From Candidatus Cloacimonadota bacterium (GTDB lineage Bacteria; Cloacimonadota; Cloacimonadia; Cloacimonadales; Cloacimonadaceae), in the NCBI GenBank assembly GCA_023230245.1, contig JALNXT010000139.1, forward strand, positions 1 through 5,061: 5,061 nt of DNA, written 5' to 3'. Below the pieces are notes generated by a model. That model was not told the origin of the DNA. It saw only the letters and a list, made by a program, of their open reading frames with translations, and did no database searches. A program made the translations under genes and the position numbers. Below, in pieces: positions 1-4,276 of the stretch (position 1 is its first letter; each line of letters starts with the position of its first letter).

Positions 1-70
1 AGAAATCTGTAGCCTCCAGCAATTCTGGCACCGGGGAATAATAGGGATTGATATGCTTGTTTACATCCAT
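1..70 (-). CDS. N-terminal fragment of an unrecognised protein, running off the left edge
   Basis: Read on the minus strand, an ATG at 70-68 opens a frame that stays open to the window edge (23 codons), beginning MDVNKHINPYYSPVPELL. The composition looks like a genuine soluble protein N-terminus. An in-frame TAA lies a short distance upstream, so the start must be at or after this ATG. A purine-rich AAAGAG sits about six bases before the ATG and could be the ribosome binding site. I do not recognise the family, and 23 residues are too few for a functional call. The gene would be divergent from the lipoprotein gene at 501. It could still be a chance open frame. Confidence 0.42.
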   Translation of the reverse strand, partial: MDVNKHINPYYSPVPELLEATDF

Positions 71-99
71 GCGAATCTCTTTAAAACGATTAGCTTAAA

Positions 100-105
100 T
101 GTCAA
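100..105 (-). promoter_or_regulatory. Possible -35 box for the left-edge minus-strand gene
   Basis: The minus strand reads TTGACA here, an exact match to the sigma-70 -35 consensus, about 30 bases upstream of the ATG at 70. The -10 candidate is poor: TTTAAA at a short 14-base spacing, which would put the transcript start almost at the ATG. It is therefore only a weak promoter candidate. Confidence 0.2.
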
Positions 106-202
106 GCGGAAAATCTATCGCTTCGCAGATAGTGACCTGTTGTGCTTGCAAAAAGTATCTGCATCTATAACAAGAAGTCTAACCACGCATCCCTCTGTTT
201 TT

Positions 203-234
203 CTGTCGTTCCCGCGGAGGCGGGAATCCAGCCC
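203..234 (+). repeat. 32-bp dispersed-type repeat, left copy of an inverted pair
   Basis: This stretch is the exact reverse complement of 361-392 over all 32 bases; the match stops at both ends. Inside it, TTCCCGC (209-215) and GCGGGAA (220-226) form a 7-bp stem around a GGAG loop. Its GC-rich make-up contrasts with the AT-rich flanks. It resembles the TTCCCGC...GCGGGAATCCAG intergenic repeats found in many bacterial genomes, which when translated give the phantom peptide FPRRRESS. The resemblance is from memory. The perfect inverted pairing is seen directly. Confidence 0.9.
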
Positions 235-360
235 TTCACAACTTACATCATATCAAACAGTTACCTAAGTTATAAAACAGCTTAGTGGTTCAGCTCTTTG
301 CAGCCGGTTCATCCGCTTGCTCGTTTTAGTTTTAAACGCCTTAATTTATTGTCTTTCAAT

Positions 361-392
361 GGGCTGGATTCCCGCCTCCGCGGGAACGACAG
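361..392 (-). repeat. 32-bp dispersed-type repeat, right copy of an inverted pair
   Basis: Exact reverse complement of 203-234, separated from it by 126 bases. It carries the same internal GC-rich stem-loop. The bases flanking the two outer ends show no obvious target-site duplication, so the 203-392 unit is not clearly a transposable element. The pair could fold into a large stem with a 126-base loop, or could simply be two independent insertions. Confidence 0.9.
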
Positions 393-425
393 TAGTAATT
401 TGATGCCTACATTACAAAAAAAGAG

Positions 426-431
426 TTGACA
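426..431 (+). promoter_or_regulatory. Possible -35 box upstream of the lipoprotein gene
   Basis: TTGACA preceded by an A-rich run (about 415-422) lies 70 bases before the ATG at 501. No good TATAAT-like -10 is found 16 to 18 bases downstream. TTAGTTTG at 443-450 is a loose match to the Bacteroidota TAnnTTTG element, but its spacing is short. Treat it as a candidate only. Confidence 0.22.
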
Positions 432-483
432 GTGGGCTAGGCTTAGTTTGTTCTGCATTTGTGGTCAGCAGCCATAAATAACT

Positions 484-493
484 GAAGGCGGTG
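484..493 (+). promoter_or_regulatory. Ribosome binding site of the lipoprotein gene
   Basis: GAAGGCGGTG differs by one base from the extended AAGGAGGTG Shine-Dalgarno core and ends seven bases before the ATG at 501. It supports that start, which also gives a well-formed lipoprotein signal peptide. Confidence 0.6.
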
Positions 494-500
494 CGCTTGA

Positions 501-1838
501 ATGAAGTCTATCGCGATAGTATGTGTAACTCTGCTTGCACTTACTTTTTTGGTATCTTGTGAGAAGACTACCAAGCCTAACGACCCCATGATTATCTACG
601 TTACTCCCGATGATGGGCTGTATTCGGATGCTAGGGAGATTATGCTTAGCTGTTCAATTCCTGATGCTGAAATCCGCTACACCACAAATGGCACCGAGCC
701 GACTGCTGCTTCCCAGCTTTACACTCCGCCGCTTTGCATCCAGGACATCCTGCCAAGCATGACCAATGTGGGCAATATAAAGGTTAAAGCCTTTAAATCA
801 GACCATTTGCCATCCCAAACGGTTAGCAGATATTACCATGTCGATTACCTTAGAACTGTTCCCTCTCCAGTAATATCCCCTACTATCGGAACCTTCGATA
901 GTGGCACTACTTTCACCATTAGCTGTAGTGACCCAGAAGCTGAGATTCATTACATACTGAGCGGAAACTACCCCGACATCATGTCTCCCATTTATCATCA
1001 GCCTATCGTTATCACCCAAAGCGGAGCGGTTAGTCTCAGAGCCAAGGCTTTCCGCCAAAACTGGAATCCTAGCCCTAATGTCACGCAGAGTTGCGTTATT
1101 TCTTACATTGCCCCGGAGATGGCATTTGTGCAAGGCGGAAGCTTTCATAATGGCACTTCTGATATAAGTCTCAGCAGCTTTTATATGGATAAGCACGAAG
1201 TTACTCAAGCGGATTATATCGACGTGATGCATTCAACTCCACTAATAATTTGGCAAGCCAAGGGAAATTATCCCGTGTATTACGTATCGTGGCAGGAGGC
1301 AATCGAATATTGTAACCGCCGCAGCGCTCTGGAAGGCCTTGATCCATGTTACGGTTGGCAGGATACATCTGATAGAGAGGAAGACCCTAACTACCATGAT
1401 TTTGTTAGCTGTTATTGGGCTGCCAACGGTTACCGGCTGCCCACCGAGATGGAATGGATGTTTGCCGCCCAGGGGGGAACGCTTTCGCAAGGCTACGAAT
1501 ATAGCGGCGCGGATAGTATAAACTATAACAGTGTCCTCTGGTATGATCTCAATTCCGGTTTTAGCGTACACCCCGTGGCGCAAAAGCTACCCAATGAACT
1601 TGGTATCTTCGACATGAGCGGAAACCTGTGGGAATGGTGCTGGGATTTGTTTGCCCCATATCCCGAAGAAGCACAGACAAACCCACATGGGGTATGGTCT
1701 GGCACCAATTGCGTAATTAGAGGGGGCAGCTATAGTTCTCCCCTGGAAACTTGTGCCGTTTCCTTCAGAAGCTCTGCAGAGCCAAACAACAATCAATCTG
1801 CCAGCATTGGCTTCCGCTGTGTTAGAAGAGCAGAATAA
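501..1838 (+). CDS. Surface lipoprotein with two chitobiase-C-like modules and a SUMF (FGE-sulfatase) domain
   Basis: The 445-residue product starts with a lipoprotein signal peptide: a hydrophobic core, then lipobox LVSC with the lipidated Cys at 20. Two related beta-sandwich modules of the CHB_HEX_C type follow, at about 30-115 and 120-201. Each has the signature AEIRYTTNGTEPT (57-69) or its weaker relative AEIHYILSGNYPD (147-159), followed by an S-x-Y/I-Y strand. Residues 205-443 form a formylglycine-generating-enzyme-type domain, shown by MDKHEVTQADY (229-239), YRLPTEMEW (311-319), ELGIFDMSGNLWEWCWD (366-382), RGGSY (407-411) and IGFRCVR (436-442). The region where true enzymes carry a Cys-x4-Cys pair reads SPLETCAVSFR, with only one Cys, at 418. 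Sulfatase maturation is therefore unlikely, and a binding or structural role at the envelope fits better. It seems to be a single-gene unit, facing the operon on the other strand. Confidence 0.9.
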   Translation: MKSIAIVCVTLLALTFLVSCEKTTKPNDPMIIYVTPDDGLYSDAREIMLSCSIPDAEIRYTTNGTEPTAASQLYTPPLCIQDILPSMTNVGNIKVKAFKSDHLPSQTVSRYYHVDYLRTVPSPVISPTIGTFDSGTTFTISCSDPEAEIHYILSGNYPDIMSPIYHQPIVITQSGAVSLRAKAFRQNWNPSPNVTQSCVISYIAPEMAFVQGGSFHNGTSDISLSSFYMDKHEVTQADYIDVMHSTPLIIWQAKGNYPVYYVSWQEAIEYCNRRSALEGLDPCYGWQDTSDREEDPNYHDFVSCYWAANGYRLPTEMEWMFAAQGGTLSQGYEYSGADSINYNSVLWYDLNSGFSVHPVAQKLPNELGIFDMSGNLWEWCWDLFAPYPEEAQTNPHGVWSGTNCVIRGGSYSSPLETCAVSFRSSAEPNNNQSASIGFRCVRRAE

Positions 1839-1883
1839 GGCTAAAATTAAGAATTAAACGTAATCCCACCCGCCTCGTGTGAA

Positions 1884-1908
1884 ATTGACAGCCTAGGTGG
1901 CAGTCAAT
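1884..1908 (+). terminator. Hairpin downstream of the lipoprotein gene, possible terminator
   Basis: ATTGAC (1884-1889) pairs with GTCAAT (1903-1908) and, past an A-A mismatch, GCC (1891-1893) pairs with GGC (1899-1901) around a TAGGT loop. It begins about 45 bases after the stop codon. There is no T-run after it, so it is not a classic intrinsic terminator. It might work as a weak terminator or an RNA 3'-end stabiliser. Confidence 0.35.
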
Positions 1909-2027
1909 ACGGATTTATGACATTTCAATTTGAATACTGCATTAAACCTTAATCTGAGCCACTTGTGCTCTTGGTCAAATCTTCGATGGATTCGGTTTTT
2001 CCCCTGCTTAACATCATTTATCACAAA

Positions 2028-2093
2028 TGTATCATCCCTATATCAACCGTATATTATATACGGATGATATACGGGGGATATATGGATGATACA
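2028..2093. repeat. Long near-perfect palindrome (30-bp arms, 6-base loop)
   Basis: Bases 2028-2057 pair with 2064-2093 around the loop ATACGG. Of 30 positions, 26 are Watson-Crick pairs and one is G-U (2055/2066). The mismatches are at 2038/2083, 2045/2076 and 2046/2075. The outer ten pairs are TGTATCATCC / GGATGATACA. GGATGATA also recurs inside (2062-2069 and 2084-2091), so the element is built from a short repeated unit. It lies between convergent transcription units, where it could terminate transcription from either side, or it may be a dispersed palindromic element. No strong T-run follows on either strand. Confidence 0.85.
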
Positions 2094-2126
2094 CATCGTA
2101 AAGCAAGGGGCCAAACAGCACATTTT

Positions 2127-2150
2127 TGGTTTTTGGATTGGTTTTTGGAT
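2127..2150. repeat. Two tandem copies of a 12-bp unit at the ACR3 breakpoint
   Basis: TGGTTTTTGGAT occurs twice in direct succession (2127-2138 and 2139-2150). The repeat begins at the base where recognisable ACR3 coding sequence ends on the minus strand, so it may mark a slippage or recombination scar. Confidence 0.8.
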
Positions 2151-2467
2151 AAGTCCGGATGGTGAGAGGTATGGCAATCAGCAGGATATGCACCGGGTTT
2201 TCCAGGATAGCTTTGCCCTGGAAGGCAAATATGATAATCAGAGTTAGCAGCAACCCAATGATAGTAACATTGCCAAACTTGGGGATAAAGCATTCAAGGA
2301 AGTGGGTTTCGCCTTTGTGTTTAATAGTAGTGCTACGGGTGATTACGCCTCTGCCTAAGGGGATAACCACAAACAGCAAAACAGAAAGCAGCAAGGTGTC
2401 CCACGGAACTGATATGCCTCCGATGCCGAAAGCGGGTTTGCGGCAGAGTTCTTTTCTGGGAAGACAT
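2149..2467 (-). pseudogene. Remnant of an ACR3-family arsenite efflux permease, internally deleted and 3'-truncated
   Basis: A start with an excellent ribosome binding site (AAAAGGAG, five bases before the ATG at 2467-2465) begins MSSQKR, as in ACR3 proteins, but that frame ends at a TAG (2335-2333) after 44 codons. From about 2435 to 2149 a different frame encodes unmistakable ACR3 sequence: GISVPWDTLLLSVLLFVVIP, then HFLECFIPKFGNVTIIGLLL, then IIIFAFQGKAILENPVHIL and IAIPLTIRTY. About 100 residues of a roughly 350-residue family remain. The first six or so transmembrane helices and the last part of the protein are missing, including the regions with the family's conserved functional Cys and C-terminal-half Glu. 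The start is 24 bases after the thioredoxin stop, so this was the last gene of the operon. Arsenite export is not expected. The family call is from recognition of the motifs. The size of the loss is inferred. Confidence 0.85.
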
Positions 2468-2472
2468 TATGT

Positions 2473-2480
2473 CTCCTTTT
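2473..2480 (-). promoter_or_regulatory. Ribosome binding site of the broken ACR3 gene
   Basis: The minus strand reads AAAAGGAG, ideally spaced (ACATA) before the ATG at 2467-2465. Its survival shows that the 5' end of the ACR3 gene is original and that the damage is internal and at the 3' end. Confidence 0.75.
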
Positions 2481-2491
2481 GAGGCTAATGT

Positions 2492-2887
2492 CTATTTCTT
2501 GCTTGGTTTCCTGGTTATCCCAAGTTGCTTATCAATAAGCTTTACAATCTCGTCTTTGGGATAGAAGCCTTCATGCCGGTGGAACTCTTTGCCGTCCTTA
2601 TCTAAAAAGACTTGAGTGGGGATTACCCTTACCTTATATTTGTCGCCCATGGCTTTGTGCTTGGATTGCCCCACATCGTAGAATATCACTTCCACTTTTT
2701 CACCATAGATGTCCTCAATTTCCTTCATCACGGGTTTCATCATCTTGCAGGGAACGCAATTCACAGAACCCAGCTCCACAAAAGTAACCAAAGGCTTTGG
2801 CTTGGCTTTGGGTTTGCCGGGTGCCTTTTGGGCAGAGACCAGCAGCGCGCAGAGCAGGATAACGGCTAAGACTATGTATTTCTTCAT
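2492..2887 (-). CDS. Exported thioredoxin-fold protein with CVPC active site
   Basis: The 131-residue product has an N-terminal signal peptide (MKK, then a hydrophobic stretch at 5-18, with a probable signal peptidase I site near VSA-QK at 17-21). The Cys at 13 lies in the hydrophobic core without a proper lipobox. A Lys/Pro-rich linker (21-32) follows, then a thioredoxin domain: strand LVTFVELG, active site C44-VP-C47 followed by KMMKPV, strand VEVIFYDVG, and the cis-proline loop VRVIPTQVFLD with Pro at 90. It should act outside the cytoplasmic membrane as a dithiol reductase or oxidase. The neighbouring CcdA is the obvious source of electrons. Translation starts one base after the DGC gene stop, with AAAGGA as the ribosome binding site, so the two are likely coupled. 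The partner substrate is unknown. Confidence 0.92.
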   Translation of the reverse strand: MKKYIVLAVILLCALLVSAQKAPGKPKAKPKPLVTFVELGSVNCVPCKMMKPVMKEIEDIYGEKVEVIFYDVGQSKHKAMGDKYKVRVIPTQVFLDKDGKEFHRHEGFYPKDEIVKLIDKQLGITRKPSKK

Positions 2888-2888
2888 G

Positions 2889-3320
2889 TTAAAGTCCTTT
2901 GGCGTTTATCTTGTCCATAAGTTTCTGGATAAGGCTGGGGTCATAATCGAAGGTGCCTTCTTTCTTCACCCCAAGCTGGGTGACGACAACATGATTGAAA
3001 TTGCTGATGCCCTTCTTGTCGAACATCTTCTTGAGACAGGCTACTTTGCACCCATCGATCAGCAAGTCTTTTTTGCCATCAGGGGTAACCGTTCCCCCGC
3101 AACCACAATCACCAGCCCCAATACAGGTAGAACAACCCATTTCATATTTATTGGCAGTGTGCAGGGCCTTGGTTAGATCGAAGGATATCACTCCCACATT
3201 GCTGGCTCCCGCACAGGCATACACTTTGGTAGGGGCAGAATTGGCCACGCAACCGCTGGAGCAATCGCCACTTTCATCCGAGCCACAGCCACAAGAACAG
3301 GAACATTCGTTCTCAATCAT
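2889..3320 (-). CDS. DGC-domain putative zinc-binding protein with Cys-rich N-terminal extension
   Basis: The 143-residue product has 13 cysteines. Residues 1-29 form an extension with Cys at 6, 8, 10, 12, 20 and 24, much like a soft-metal-binding tail. The DGC domain (PF08859 type) follows: YACAGASNVGVISFDLTKAL from 34 with Cys36, then C63-ST-C66, C72-G-C74, and the namesake LLIDGCKVACLKK with DGC at 89-91 and Cys95. The family is described as putative zinc-binding from its conserved cysteines; its biochemical role is not established. No signal peptide is seen, so it is likely cytoplasmic. The start ATG is one base after the TGA of the upstream gene, and AAAGGAG six bases before it overlaps that gene's end, which indicates translational coupling. 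Its place between two thioredoxin-fold genes suggests metal or metalloid handling linked to thiol redox. Confidence 0.88.
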   Translation of the reverse strand: MIENECSCSCGCGSDESGDCSSGCVANSAPTKVYACAGASNVGVISFDLTKALHTANKYEMGCSTCIGAGDCGCGGTVTPDGKKDLLIDGCKVACLKKMFDKKGISNFNHVVVTQLGVKKEGTFDYDPSLIQKLMDKINAKGL

Positions 3321-3321
3321 T

Positions 3322-3561
3322 TCATTCTCCTTTGATTATAATAGTTTTAATGTCCGACGCAGAAAGCAGTTTGCCACTGGAAACCACCTTCTCATCTATC
3401 ACCAGGGCGGGAGTCATCATCACGCCATACGCCATGATGGCAGCCAGGTCGCTAACCTTTTCCACCGTTGCATTAACGCCGCTTTCGGTGATTGCTTTAT
3501 TCACGTGTTCTTCTAGCTTCTTGCATTTGCGGCATCCGCTGCCTAATACTTTAATGTTCAT
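3322..3561 (-). CDS. Small cytoplasmic redox-active disulfide protein (thioredoxin-like, CxxC)
   Basis: This 79-residue single-domain thioredoxin fold matches the redox-active disulfide protein 2 family (TIGR00412 type). It begins MNIKVLGSGCRKCKKLEEHV, with active-site Cys at 10 and 13 right after the first strand. The cis-proline region MMTPALVIDEKVVSSGK (Pro51) is intact, and the length is typical. There is no signal peptide, so it acts in the cytoplasm. A strong ribosome binding site (AAAGGAG, seven bases before the ATG) overlaps the stop of the upstream CcdA gene. Such proteins often sit beside DUF318 permeases and CcdA proteins in arsenic-type operons. Here it could pass electrons to CcdA or reduce a metalloid-bound protein, which is an inference from context. 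Confidence 0.92.
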   Translation of the reverse strand: MNIKVLGSGCRKCKKLEEHVNKAITESGVNATVEKVSDLAAIMAYGVMMTPALVIDEKVVSSGKLLSASDIKTIIIKGE

Positions 3562-3572
3562 GCGATGCTCCT

Positions 3573-4268
3573 TTATCTGAATGTAAGATATACTCCGGCA
3601 GCAATAACCAGCACTGCGCAGAGCCGTTTAATTGTAACTAAAGTGTTTGAACCTTCGTTCCAGTTCAGCAGTTTTTGCACCATGCCCAGCGAAGTTCCTG
3701 CCGCCACAATCACCAGGCAATGCCCCACACCATACAGCAGCATAATGGCTATTGGCATCAGCAGGTTGGTAGCAGCCAATCCGAAAGCCAACGTTAACAC
3801 CGGTGCCATAAAGGCAAAAGCACAGGGACCCAACGCCAGCCCGAATAGCAAGCCAACGATAAACACCGTAAGCGGTTTGCTGCCATCAGGCTTTACTTTG
3901 GATAGGAAAGAGATGTTGCCCAGGGGAATGATGTCCATAATGAGCACCCCACCAATAACAAAGGCTATGCCAAAGATAAGATTGGCATGGCTGCCCATAT
4001 CTCCCAGCATCCTGCCTAATAGCGCTGTCACAATGCCAATCATGGCAATGCTTACCAGGATTCCAATGGAGAATATGGAGCTAAGCACAAAGGTCTGCTT
4101 CACGCTTAGAATCCTCTTACCCATCAGCATGGAAACCACCAGCGGAATACTGGAAAGATGACACGGACTTAGCAGTACGCTGGCTATTCCCCACAGGAAA
4201 CTGGCAACCAAAGCAAGTGCAAGATTACCATACAGAGCCGCGTAAAGAGAGTTGAATATACTTTCCAT
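3573..4268 (-). CDS. CcdA-type transmembrane thiol-disulfide transporter
   Basis: This 231-residue membrane protein with about six hydrophobic segments belongs to the DsbD/CcdA membrane family. The two family-defining cysteines are present in repeat-related contexts: LLSPCHLSSIPL (Cys36) in the first helix and ALGPCAFAFMAP (Cys149) in the fourth. This is the inverted-repeat layout of CcdA. Members take electrons from cytoplasmic thioredoxin and pass them to thioredoxin-fold proteins outside the membrane. Extra cysteines at 184 and 217 are not part of the core pair. It starts eight bases after the permease stop, with only a weak purine-rich ribosome binding site, so translation probably depends on coupling. 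Flanking a cytoplasmic and an exported thioredoxin, it fits the membrane step of a dedicated thiol relay rather than general cytochrome c maturation, for which no other gene is seen. Confidence 0.9.
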   Translation of the reverse strand: MESIFNSLYAALYGNLALALVASFLWGIASVLLSPCHLSSIPLVVSMLMGKRILSVKQTFVLSSIFSIGILVSIAMIGIVTALLGRMLGDMGSHANLIFGIAFVIGGVLIMDIIPLGNISFLSKVKPDGSKPLTVFIVGLLFGLALGPCAFAFMAPVLTLAFGLAATNLLMPIAIMLLYGVGHCLVIVAAGTSLGMVQKLLNWNEGSNTLVTIKRLCAVLVIAAGVYLTFR

Positions 4269-4276
4269 ATCTTAGC

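Larger units (their letters stand above)
71..500. other. Divergent intergenic region with an inverted repeat pair and no convincing gene
   Basis: About 430 bases lie between the left-edge minus-strand start and the lipoprotein gene. The only structured content I see is the 32-bp inverted repeat pair, a TTGACA on the minus strand near 100 and another on the plus strand at 426. An open frame across 53-268 runs through the repeat (encoding FPRRRESS) and does not look like a real protein. No tRNA or other RNA gene was recognised. Confidence 0.6.
1839..2148. other. Convergent intergenic spacer with two hairpins and no gene
   Basis: This AT-rich stretch lies between the 3' end of the lipoprotein gene and the broken 3' end of the minus-strand ACR3 remnant. 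It holds the 1884-1908 hairpin, the 2028-2093 palindrome and most of the 12-bp tandem repeat at 2127-2150. Short open frames on both strands are low-complexity or palindrome-derived and match nothing I know. No recognisable ACR3 C-terminal sequence remains here. Confidence 0.6.

Noticed and set aside
53..268. Plus-strand open frame of 71 codons encoding FPRRRESS
   Set aside because: It runs through the 32-bp GC-rich repeat, has no good ribosome binding site and no recognisable domain. The FPRRRESS peptide is the usual artefact of translating this type of repeat.
203..392. Two-repeat CRISPR-like array
   Set aside because: The copies are in inverted orientation and 126 bases apart, and there are only two of them, which is unlike a CRISPR array.
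798..1583. Two minus-strand frames of 113 and 144 codons within the lipoprotein gene
   Set aside because: They overlap the lipoprotein gene, whose domains are recognisable over its whole length.
1965..2165. Plus-strand 66-codon frame across the palindrome
   Set aside because: Most of it is translation of the palindrome and the 12-bp tandem repeat, with no family match and no ribosome binding site.
2054..2293. Minus-strand 79-codon frame overlapping the ACR3 remnant
   Set aside because: It is a shifted frame of the ACR3 sequence with no recognisable protein character.
2159..2482. Plus-strand open frame of 107 codons
   Set aside because: It lies antisense to the ACR3 remnant, whose minus-strand frame gives clear family motifs.
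2995..3516. Long plus-strand frame opposite the DGC and small thioredoxin genes
   Set aside because: The opposite strand encodes two well-defined families with ribosome binding sites and coupled starts, so this is a shadow.
3565..4161. 198-codon plus-strand frame opposite CcdA
   Set aside because: It is antisense to a clear CcdA gene; its Ile/Pro/Thr/Met-rich composition is typical of the complement of a membrane protein gene.
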